Source of the DNA: Xanthoparmelia taractica
Lineage: Eukaryota > Ascomycota > Lecanoromycetes > Lecanorales > Parmeliaceae
Length of the DNA: 64,000 nucleotides
Direction of reading: 5' to 3'
Assembly (NCBI GenBank): GCA_033085395.1
Contig: JANQBS010000043.1
Location: 1 to 64,000 of the forward strand
Part shown: piece by piece, positions 54,310 to 64,000 of the stretch
Numbering within the stretch: position 1 is the first letter of the stretch
Layout: every line of letters begins with the position of its first letter
The notes under the pieces: generated by a model
The model's database searches: none
Told to the model about the DNA's origin: nothing
The model's input: only the letters and a program-made list of their open reading frames with translations
Made by a program: the position numbers and the translations under genes

Positions 54310-56503
54310 ATTTAGTGATCTAATCGCAGCCCTTTCGTCGCTTAGGCGCTATGGACCTTTTATCTTTGTACACTCGTTTTTGACACCGTTATCTTCTTGG
54401 GCTTACAGGCGACATTCATTATTGGGATTAGCAACAGTTCTTTCATTCTACACGTCTGGGGTAGTATCTCAGACGGTTGTAATATACTTCCCCCAACGAT
54501 GGATGTAACAACAACGCTCAAGCCACCTTTTTGCTCATGAAAAAGCCTTTTGTATCTTTCATGAGACGAGCAAGTATTGATCCGTCGCGTTTCGGCAGAG
54601 ATTCAAGCAAGCTGAGAATATTGCATCGTCTTTTGACACGGTAACCTAAAGATATTTGCTGCTATCTTAACGTCATTCGAGATGTAGCTGAAAGCTGAAT
54701 GATGTAAAGCTTTCCTCTGATCAACGGAAGACATTGACACCTATAGCTGGACATAATGCTCCTGGATTCTGGAACGCAAAACAACCGGCGAGCGTCTAGG
54801 ACATTGTGCATTGTAAGCGCTAGACGAATAACTCCAGAAGCACAGTTCGTTAGTAGTAGATCACCGCATGCCAGCATTCAAAGCTAATGCTTTCCCACTA
54901 GTCCCGTTCCCGGACGTGCAGTACGTCAGTCATAACTCATGATACTGTACCCAAGCAAACAACGGTGCTTGTAAGAAACGGTGAAGAGTGTACTAGATGA
55001 TGTGCTCCTCAAACGTGAGGCCTGCGGCATTGCGTTCTTCGGAGGTAGGAAGCCCTAGGAATCAAGGAGACTGTTGCAAATGTGGGTGACGGATAGCTAT
55101 GACTAAGCAGAGATACTGTTCAATGATTGGCTAAGGCTAGCTAATTGGTCCGATTGATCAAGTCTTAAGAATATAAGGAAGGAAACACATAAAGGCGATT
55201 ATGAATTAGTCTATATACTCGCTGAGAGGATTCTATTAGATTCGTTATTATTCGCTGGTTTCACCTATAGAACGCTAACTGAATCAGAGAATTCTTTTTC
55301 GCTGAAATTAACTAGAAACCGAGCGAAATAATTATCTAATATCAACAAGACCGAACCAATGCTTCTCGTACTGATGGAAAATAAGGTATTGATCACTGCC
55401 AAAAGTGTGCTAGAAGCCGGCATTTGGCTCCATCAACATCGAGACATCTTGCAGCATTTGCGCGAAAGGTAGAACGTGGCGAGACACTAGGATGGTCCTG
55501 TGCAGATGCGATGTACAGTTGCTGTGAACGACATCTGATAGTACAAGATCGCTCAAAAGTGTCAGCGGAAAAGTGTCTAAACTTTTCAAACCTGGCAGTT
55601 TTATCTGCTTTGTGCGCTGCCCTCAACGCGAGGTTTTGACAGATGTACTGGTAAGGTAGTTTAATTGCCATTGGCAGTCATTGGCAGCCATTGTCAAGAC
55701 TTGAAGGGGAATTTGAAGGTTCGACGATCCAATAGGCAACGGCTGTTGCGCCTTGGTTTGTTCCAGTGTATTGCCGGTGCCGGGCATGTGAAGTTTGGCC
55801 GATTGCACCAGTATCTGCTGCAAATAGTCCGAGAACGGGTTGACGACTGTCACGAGCCAAACGTAAGCCAAGCGTATAGCTCAAACAAGGACGAGGCTGA
55901 CAGCAGCCTTGTGAGATAAAATTGACGAGGCCAACAGAAAAACGCAAAGACCGTGCAGTGGCAGTGAGTGGTTATGATCCCAGGCCGGATTAAAATTCTA
56001 TTGGAGACCCAAACCCAGGAGCGGCGCCGTAAGTAATGGCTGGCAGAATCGCGTCAACACCCAAAGAAGGTCCCAACGTTTGATGGGACCATGTGATGAG
56101 AGATGTGATGGAGCAAAGAGCGGACTGAACGAGGCTGAAGGCAGTTTTGGGCATCAAACTAGCTCTGTCGGTCTGTTGGAGCCACTCACAATACAGCTTC
56201 TACACACAGCTACAGATGCTAGGACTACGATACGCGAAACTGGATGCCTTGAAACTTTGTTTAGATGCTTTCATCTACAACATGGGGACCTTTGAGGGAA
56301 TCCGCATCAGTCGCACTGACGTGGCAACAATTGGAAGGATCCCGCACGAGTTTCCTAGCAGCAATCTGCTGCTCAACCTTGAGGGGGCGTAGGGCTTAGG
56401 TAGCTAGGCACAATCAAGCTTAGCCATGACCAATTCGTAGATTTATATATAAAGTCTTTGGTCAGTCTCTCAACATGTGCACCCCCATTCTAGTCTCTTC
56501 AAA
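54310..56503. other. Gene-poor stretch of the accessory region
   Basis: About 2.2 kb with only short, unrelated frames. AT-richer at 55140-55380, but CpA and TpG are present, so RIP is not obvious. Frames at 56080-56400 are not recognisable. Nothing is supported as a gene. Confidence 0.5.
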
Positions 56504-57018
56504 ATGTCTCACCGTCAGTCTATTGATGAACATGCTCGCAGGCGGGATCAGGTACAGTCTGGTTGATGTACCCTAAGAGTGGATGGCCTCCGTTGACACT
56601 GACTATTCAAATGTACAGAATGTCAATGATACCGTCGCTGCCCAGGACGGAACTTCTTCTGCACACGGTCAAAGAACCCCTGGCGTAAAGACTCACTCTG
56701 CGGAGAGCATGATGATGAAGATGCCGTTGAAAGAAGTACAGCATTCTCTACGTCCTTTGTGGGAAGGAAAACTCATGTGTGGCCTTTCGACAGGGTGGCA
56801 ACTTATTTGACAGAGGCGATCCGGTCTATGTTATGAAAGAGAACGACTCCAGTGGCAACTTGATGAAAAGGAAGTATTGGATCTGCTGCACCAGGATAAG
56901 GGATGAAATAAAAGAATATCGTCTGAAAGATAAGGAACCCGAAAACTGGGACGAGGTCACATGTAACGGCCAGCACGGAGGATACTGGGTAGCAGAAGAT
57001 AAACTCGGAGAGTGGTGA
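56504..57018 (+). CDS. Small hypothetical protein with YWICC motif
   Basis: I recognise no named family. A three-exon model fits well: 56504-56551, 56619-56735 and 56794-57018, with introns of 67 and 58 nt, all in phase 0, giving 129 aa. The N-terminus is MSHRQSIDEHARRRDQ. The middle is Ser/Thr/Met-rich. The C-terminal domain of about 70 residues reads GDPVYVMKEN, KRKYWICCTRIRDEIKEYRL, then NGQHGGYWVAEDKLGEW. It has alternating hydrophobic positions, Trp, paired Cys and Gly, and looks like a compact beta-rich module of about 60 residues. There is no signal peptide. Related sequence occurs at 61010-61077 (decayed) and 63901-64000 (cut by the window end), so this belongs to a local multicopy family. 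Domain-level relatives probably exist in other Dothideomycetes, but I cannot name them. Confidence 0.55.
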
Positions 57019-57509
57019 AGGGTGGGCTTTTTGCGAACAGACTGGTATTCGTACCGAGAGTCTGGATGTAGTCAGAGATAGGTCTAATTGGAAGGAATTC
57101 ATACATCAAAGTAAGCACGCTACCCAGGACTGTGGTAGAGTGTGCATGTAAGCTCTCTTGATTGGCAGTATTTAAGAGAGGCCCAGGATGGATGTTGATT
57201 AGGTGGGGGGACGTGATGGAGTTGGGTGCACCCGAGCAAACGCCAATCTCTGCAGCAGGATTGCGCAGCACCCGAGAAGGCGAGAATACCTTAATGAGAA
57301 TATGCGCATGGTGCGGGAAAGAGTCAGAGTCTTAAGGTAAGTAATGCCCGGAATCGGGAATAAGAGGCTTGAGAACCTTGCAGCAACAGAATGTGCCCCC
57401 CCCCCCCCCCCGCGCTTATGTTTGCACCAGATTTCCTTCAGCCTTGGTCACACGAAGCTGAACTTGCTCTCCAAATGTTTGTGTCATATACTCGAAGGAA
57501 ATTGTCCTG
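57019..57509. other. Intergenic
   Basis: About 490 bases between the YWICC gene and the DUF6594 gene, including a C run at about 57397-57412. No other feature is seen. Confidence 0.45.
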
Positions 57510-59021
57510 ATGGCGACTGGGGAGCATGGACCGAAACATGTTGAAAAGGCTGAAGTCACAAGCCCACCCGCTCAGGCGGTTCCGCGCCAGAACCAGCCGC
57601 CATCCACGACCCCGGACGGACCTACTGGGGCGGTCTCTCTACTTCCGTCCGATACTGCGTACAAAGTTGATGCGGAAAGTTCTAACGATGAGAGTGAGCT
57701 ACGAGTATCCTCTTCTACCCGCTATAGCTGCTCACACACTCCAACCAAGGTTCCCAAAAAAGGACCCTCATCACCCGCCTCAAACTTGCTGTCGGACTGT
57801 TGGTTCGTCCAAGCGATACCACACGCAACTATCGGGTTCCTTCGATCATAAAGCCATGTGAGACACAAAAGGGTTAGGCCGCGGCAGGTTAGCTGACTTG
57901 GTGAGACAGTAAACGAGTATGTGCGGGGATATGCCAGGTTTGCGGCTTTCGAAGATTGTGATCCATGCTTTCTGGTCTATCGAAAATTTGGCTGGCTACA
58001 TAATCGACTACTGCTGCATTTACAAGATGAACTTACAGTGCTGGAACAGGAGCTTGAGGAATTTGACAAAGATGAAGCCATCAACAGCAAACCTGTATAT
58101 CAGCAATCACGACGAAAAGATGAACGTCGTGCAGACTCGAAACGGCCAATCATGTTGAAGCTCATCAAGGAGAAGCTGATGGAATATGGTGGGTTAGCAA
58201 GGCAGCATGGTGCCGGTTTTGATCTAACGCATTGCAGATGAACTTCTTTTTCGTTTGCAGAAGCTCCATGCCATCAAAAAGCCCACAATGAGGAATCAGG
58301 CAAGCGTATATCAGAGGGTCTGCAAGAATCTGGTAGCGTCAGAGACTCAATGGGCTCGTCAAACTGAAGACTTGGCAGCGTTGGCGCCAGATGCAGAACA
58401 TGGCTGGTTCAATGGCTTCCTCGAAGATATGCTAAACAATATTTCGACAAAGGCACTCTTGGTGAGCAGAGCTCTTTTCCTTTCGTGGCTCGTGTCAAAA
58501 CCTTCACACCCCATCTTGGGACTTCTTGCGGAAATTACAGGGGAGCCCATCTTTTCATCAACACCGTTTACAGTCTTGACAACACCGTCTACATCCTTGC
58601 GCAACCAAGGCATGTTCAGCATGATCAGAATCAAAACGCTGACCACTACTACAAGAAAATTTTTCGGACTGAGGAACAGAAGATCAAAACTGGTACAGAC
58701 CCGACCCTCAATCTGGTCTCACCTACGCGCTTCGACGTTCTCTTACGGGCAATCCTTACGCTCCTTGCGGCCGTTCTGTTGCTCGTTCCCGTCCTTATAC
58801 TCTTCGAGCTTCAACCAGAGAATGCCTCTCAAGTCAAGAGCCGGAGCAAGTATCAAGTGCTGACCATATTTTTGTCCACTCTGATCGCCTCTGCTTCCTG
58901 CTCAATCTTTACCAAGGCAAGAAAGCAGGAGGTCTTTACAGCCACTGCTGCGTACTGTGCGGTCTTGGTAGTGTTCTTGGGTAATACTTCGCAAGTCATG
59001 GTTGTCTCAAGCGGAAGCTGA
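57510..59021 (+). CDS. DUF6594-family membrane protein (model partly unresolved)
   Basis: Fungal protein of unknown function with a cytosolic helical part and C-terminal membrane segments. Supported exons: about 57917-58188 (RGYARFAAFEDCDP, FLVYRKFGWLHNRLLLHLQD, ELTVLEQELEEFDKDEA) and 58238-58461 (YDELLFRLQKLHAIKKPTMR ... DAEHGWFNGFLED). The 49-nt intron between them has a CTAAC branch site. The last exon, probably 58620-59021, has YYKKIFRTEEQK, FDVLLRAILTLLAAVLLLVP and SKYQVLTIFLSTLIASASCS, then TATAAYCAVLVVFLGN. The acceptor at 58618-58619 implies a 158-nt intron, long for this window. The Ser/Pro-rich N-terminus from ATG 57510 meets a stop (TAA 57849-57851) before any splice restores phase to the exon at 57917. 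So either the true start differs or the gene is damaged. A truncated paralogue lies at 54121. Confidence 0.6.
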
Positions 59022-61009
59022 TCATTTTCACGTCGGCGACCCATCATGGACATCAATGCAGACGAAATCACAAAAAATTCGGGTTCCGCCCTTTGCTCCC
59101 TTCGACACTACTTTCGCTAGGAAGGGTTGCTTATGTATGCGTCTTTTGGCTTTTGGCTTCATCGTTCTTTTCAGCAATGGAGCAAAGATATTCTTTCAAT
59201 TTGGCTAAAGCGGTATACCACTTTGGAGCAATTTTGAGCAAGGAGGTATTGGCTGCATAAGGCGAAACAAACAGAGACTCGGGGCGCTCTGAAACAAGGT
59301 ATTTGGATATCGGGCACAATCACCAGACATCTTGAACGGATTTCGAAGGCATGGGCAGTCTTTGGAGCCCTGGGATGTGATCTATGACATGCGTGATGCA
59401 GATTTAATAGCTTTCTTGGACTACATGATACAAACATTCTTCCCACTCAACTATCGAAAGGCATGCCAAGATCCTCCCAGCTCCTTCCCCCCCCCCCCGG
59501 ACCAATCAATTCTTAATAACATAGCACTGAATAACCTTCATATAACAACATGAACGAGTCAGTTCATTTCTCCAGGTGCAGTCATAAATTCGCAGCCCTA
59601 CATTGAGCGTCTTCGAAAAGCTAGATGTTGCACGCAGCTCGATGCAGTGCATAGAAACAAGGGTTTGCAGCAGGATAAGCTGACACTTCTGCATGCATCA
59701 CACACATCTTTACGCCCTGGAAAGCCTGAGCTACCCTAACGCCGCGTCGGTTCTATATCGAATCCATGCTGCTCCCTCACGTGGTTGATGAAATTCTCAT
59801 CTGCAATACCTCGTCATAAGAACGGCAAGTCTCCGTTCTCGCAAGCGGACTGGATCAAATTACGGCAGTGCGCTCGCTCACTCGCTCAAAGCGTAGAGTA
59901 TCTGCACTTGCCGAGCTCAACCGAAGATCCCTGTCCAAGGCTTCGGAAGATGGGCGTTCCGTGTGTGTGTTCACCGTAACATCTATGCTCGAGAATATCC
60001 TTTGCAACTCTTCGAAGAGACGGGGGTGTTATGCACAGGCACGGCTTGTTCCAGACGCTCCGAATTTGGCAACTCTGGTGGTTATTTTACAGGCGCACCC
60101 TAAAATGAAGGCAGCTTTGGGTGCCAACGAGGCTGACCTGGAGACTTTCGTGCCGGCTGGGAGATAAGGTGGCGATGAGGAGACGTCTCGGTCAAGGGAG
60201 CGTTGCTGGAAATTGCGGACTGGTGGGACTAGCCGCTGGCAGCCCAGTAATTCCAGTGGGGGGCCTGAGGTGACTCGCGATCAGCTTGGAGATCACTGTC
60301 GTCAAATATAGGCTGAGCAGATGCATGGTCGTAGGCGGTGCAATCTTTAACCTGTCAATGGCACCTGCGCAAACTGATCGTATGTACCTTTGAATGTAAG
60401 TTGGCTTGCTCACCAGTGGGTGAGCCCTCGCGTGGTGATTTCGATATGATGATTCCAGGCAAATCTGGGCTGAAATCTGCACTGCGTGCGTCGATTACTA
60501 TGGTCAGCAAGGACTTGCCGACAGCGCTGATGAGACCTTTCATTGCTTGGTGTGACCGGCGGACTTTGTAAAATACTTCAGCTGCACTTGAGACACAAGG
60601 TTTGCAGACCGTAACTCTCATGCAGAGCGGCATGCTGCATGCCTGGAATCATATGAGCAGTCGCCTGTGCGATTGGGCATCAACAAGGCTACTCCAGGAC
60701 TTGTTCGGTAACCACTGGCGCTTCGAGTACCTTGACCATCATTAGATCTGGTACCGCTTGTTGTAGGCTATGCTCGGCTTTCAGTTCGTTCCGTGGAACT
60801 GCCTCATGATGGTCTTTAAGATTTCCTTTGGCTTTTTATCACACAATCGATATGAGTCCTCTTGCGACGAAAACGAAGTGGCTGAGAATTGTCGCTCAAT
60901 CAGATGCAAAAGCTAAACACGAGCTTTGCGATAGCTTCTTAGGTTAGACAACGAGGGGATTGTAGTCCAAAGTTGATGAGCATGATGACGAGACAGACAC
61001 ATCAAGTCG
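59022..61009. other. Gene-poor accessory DNA
   Basis: About 2 kb with only short frames of no recognisable family (for example 59332-59553, 59868-60167 and 60338-60571). A C run is at 59490-59499. Composition is ordinary. Nothing is supported as a gene. Confidence 0.45.
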
Positions 61010-61077
61010 TGTGGGATACTGGATCTGCTGCGCCCAGAATTGAGAGTAGCCAAGTGCAATATCAACTGGAAGATAGA
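61010..61077 (+). pseudogene. Decayed copy of the YWICC-motif family
   Basis: The frame reads YWICCAQN and then meets stop codons. After a shift it reads QVQYQLEDR, the counterpart of KEYRLKDKE in the intact protein at 56504-57018. DNA identity is clear around GGATCTGCTGC and the following block. No extended frame exists on either side, so this is a relic. Confidence 0.6.
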
Positions 61078-63900
61078 CCATGATAGGAAACGATGACTAA
61101 CTGAAAGAGGATAACCCTACCTTGGATTTACGAAAGTGGTTATAACCGAGCGAGCGATCAGCGCCCGAGCCAGGGATATGTCAGACTCGGTTCCAAGTCT
61201 CTGGTTGGGTCTATCTCATACACTTACTGGTTTTGAAGCTACTGCACCGAATCGAATCAGGCCATGTTCCAGGGGTCGTGACCAGGGTTGCGCCTCAAGG
61301 GGGTGGGCGATTGGTGTAGAGTCCCAAATGGATCGCGCACTCCGAATAAGATGACACAAAGCCCAAAATTCAAGGCAAAACGGGGCTGACTTGAACTACA
61401 TCACGCGTTTATGTTGGACAACGTTTCTTGCTTACGATCCAATGGTGTTTGAGACTGAATGCGACGTTTGAGCTGTACCCCCTGGTTCAAGCCTGGCCAA
61501 TGATTAGTTGGCCTGTTTTCCTATTTGCACTGTAGTAATTAGAACTGATCACACAACTTGAAATATTGTACAATCAAAGATCTTGATTTTCTTCGGTTCA
61601 GAGTGACACATACAACAAGGAGTTGAAGTCCTAAAGTACGAAACTCGCCTCGGAAAGCCGCGCCGCGCCTACAAGTCGTCAACTAGCCCATACAGTAACG
61701 CGGAAGCTTATCATCTCTTCTTAGATCTTCACTCTTCAACTATATTCGATGCAGTGGAATCTAGCAACCAAAGAGGAGAAACTAATCTACATTTTACGAC
61801 TCGTTCCTGAACCTGAAGCAAGCATCGGGACTTTCATTTCTATTGCTAGCAGGCCTTTCTTGTGAGTACAAGGTGCCTCCAAGAGATACAAGCGAATTGC
61901 AAGCTAAGGTCATCCGCATAGGGACATGTTTTTGAGAGCTGCAATGCTGCCTTTGCACACATCTGTTGCCGCATCTTTGGAATGACCTTGAGAAACCGCA
62001 ACACTGTCTCAATAGGCCTGACAAATGGCAATTCTGGCGCAAAATCCCCCTTTCATGCCAAGATGGCGATCTGTGATAGGTCAGAAGCCTGTTTACGTCT
62101 TCTTCTGTTAGTCCCCGGGTAGAGTTCGGTGAGAGGACACCGTCTTTCTGAACACAACCTTGAAGTTGCAGAGGACATATGCGTTGTATACGATATGCTT
62201 AGAAGAATATTGGGCTTGAATGCGGGACAATGATACGGATTAAAACACACTGATGGACATTGAGCATATGCTGTCGACCATGTCTCTTTGGACAAAAGAT
62301 ATGCTGCATGGTACGCCATGAATTGCACGGGAATTTGGACCATGGGGGCTCTCAGCTAGCGAGACACCGAGACACACCGAGACAAGGGTCCACAGCCGAC
62401 AAGCCTTTAGCAATCTAACAAGAATATTCCCAGACGTGAATTGAGGAGCACTAACCGTTCAGCTCCAGGTTGCTGATCAATGCCGATCTATAATTGATGA
62501 TCCAGTGGTTTAACGACTGAAACAGTTGCAATCTGATCAAATATACATATTATCAACAGCCATATAAAGAACACGCTGTGCAATGACCTTGAGGATACTT
62601 TAATCCAAAATAGCGCTGCAAAGAGTAACCTTGCACCATTGCACGTCACCATTGATTTGCTTGTGATTAGGGCCATGCAGCTTCCTATGTAAGGCGCGGG
62701 TCAAACGAAGCAATAGTATTCATGGATGCATCGTAAGTTCCACAAATGAGGTCAAACGAGCGATTCGTCGAGACGTACAGATACAGGTCTTCCATGAACA
62801 CATTATGATGTGGGCGATGCAAGCAAAGCTGACTGCACCAGGCTCGCCCCGGGGCTGACCATGCCGAGAATGCATGTTGTCGAGCACATGTTTGGGAATT
62901 GCTCGTCTCCCTTAATCTGGGCGCATAGGAAAAAGCACCGACCGCGCTCATTCATGGCTTGAAGTGCATCTAGGCTATTTCCCAATTGTCATTTCTCTGC
63001 TTCGTAAGGAGCAGCAAACTAGTGTGCTGCTTCCAAATACCCTATACCAAATCAAGTCTACACAGCCTCAGCCTCCTTCGATCCTCTATTGATTTCTTGT
63101 TGAAAGGTAACGGGAGCGAGTGCTAGAAATCTGCTATACCTATATTAGGTAGAGAGAGGGTGAAGTTAGGCATCAAACTATATGCACAGGGTTCATGGGT
63201 AGCCGACGATACTGCAGAGACACTCACCGCTACATGGCTTGATGCACGCAATGCATGAGATTCTGGATGCCTCATTTCACCCTCTAACAATAATTTTTAA
63301 GTGTCCTCAGAAATCTCTTCGGCCTTTTCATAAAACATTATGACGTGGCAGGATCACTTGGGCCTTTCTGTGTGTGGCAGTGAGAGTGCGGCTCAAATCA
63401 TCAGAGAGGTGGTTGGCTACACCACCATAGCGGGTAGCGAGATAAGGGTATTTTAATGGCACTTGAGCCTATGGATTTTCTATAAGACCTAAAGACCCTC
63501 CAACAATGAAAGCGAAAGACACTCTTCTGTCAAACCGTGATTGCCCACGTACCACTCACCAGTCAAAACTAGGTCAACGCAAACGATATGTATCATCATT
63601 CTACGAAACAGCCGGCCTGTCTTTATAACGAGGTACGTCAGCAAGCTCCAAGTCGCCCAAGGTTTTGTTCCGTATCACCGGCTTAAAGATAGACAGGGCG
63701 CCGGAAATCTACCTGTCAGCAAGGCTGCAGGTAGTACCCGAAGTACCGGGAATAGGACCATCAGCAGGCCCCCGAGCGGTAACAGTCATGCGGACACCCA
63801 GAAAAGCCAAAGCGCACAGGTCAGTCCTCACGCACTCAGCAAATCGCTTTTAGGGGGGCTACGAATCTGAGTAGCGCAGCCGCCCAAGAAGTTTGACCAG
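61078..63900. other. Gene-poor accessory DNA
   Basis: About 2.8 kb in which I find no gene, RNA or clear repeat. Frames are short and unrelated to known families. Confidence 0.45.
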
Positions 63901-64000
63901 AATGATTCAGTCTACAACTCAAACGACAAAGACAAAAGCGGTCGTCCCAAGGGCAAAAAGGGCAAACGGTACTGGATCTGCTGTATTAGATGGAGTGAGT
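63901..64000 (+). CDS. Third copy of the YWICC-motif family, cut by the window end
   Basis: Open to the right edge: NDSVYNSNDKDKSGRPKGKK, then GKRYWICCIRWSE. It matches the DSSGNLMKRKYWICCTRI part of the protein at 56504-57018 but is richer in Lys/Gly before the motif. A possible splice acceptor (TTTGACCAG) lies immediately before 63901, so this is probably an internal exon. The gene must continue beyond the window, and whether it is intact cannot be judged. Confidence 0.5.

Noticed and set aside
59332..60571. Several short frames in the accessory region
   Set aside because: No recognisable motifs and no consistent splice model linking them.

Overview
The window looks like nuclear DNA of a filamentous ascomycete (Pezizomycotina; Dothideomycetes is possible but not proven). 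The genes are dense and fungal in type. Most introns are 46-67 nt, with a GT donor, a CTRAC-like branch site and a nearby AG. Several families are typical of these fungi: a CYT-4 mitochondrial RNase, a LaeA-like methyltransferase, Zn2Cys6 factors, a fungal TRP-like channel, and the DUF6594 and DUF6546 families. At the left edge is an AT-rich block almost without CpA/TpG but with CpG retained, the signature of repeat-induced point mutation (RIP). All splice sites were read by eye and checked for frame.

Layout. 1-2990: RIP-eroded repeat. 3298-4274: GNAT acetyltransferase (-). 5543-9474: TRP-like channel (+). 10457-12514: FYVE/RING ubiquitin ligase like Pib1 (+). 13134-14901: FMP42-like MFS transporter (+). 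15645-16313: coiled-coil protein (+). 17007-19669: Zn2Cys6 regulator (+). 20909-21574: GFA/CENP-V-type protein (+). 22557-26672: CYT-4/DSS1-like exoribonuclease (-), head to head with the small molybdopterin synthase subunit at 27066 (+). 27980-29443: eight-exon LaeA-like methyltransferase (-). 30911-31587: MARVEL-like membrane protein (-). 32698-34606: amidase (+). 36785-41881: SWR1 ATPase (-), divergent from a complex I NDUFB8/ASHI subunit at 42311 (+). 43153-47467: Munc13-like C2 protein related to Ync13 (-). 48300-49537: zinc alcohol dehydrogenase (-). 50486-51933: F-box/DUF6546 protein (+).

From about 52 kb to the end the character changes to an accessory region. It has few genes, a GC-rich island, an imperfect ~170-bp direct duplication, a GT-rich minisatellite, a DUF6594 gene with a decayed relative 4 kb away, and three versions of a small YWICC-motif protein: one intact, one decayed, one cut by the window end. 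It is not AT-rich like the left edge, so it seems to decay by indels rather than RIP.

The core genes are mostly unrelated housekeeping functions: mitochondrial RNA turnover and respiration, chromatin remodelling, membrane traffic and transport, cofactor synthesis and amide metabolism. I see no classical biosynthetic cluster and no clearly new multi-gene system. The most novel material is the small multicopy family and the relics at 52-64 kb.
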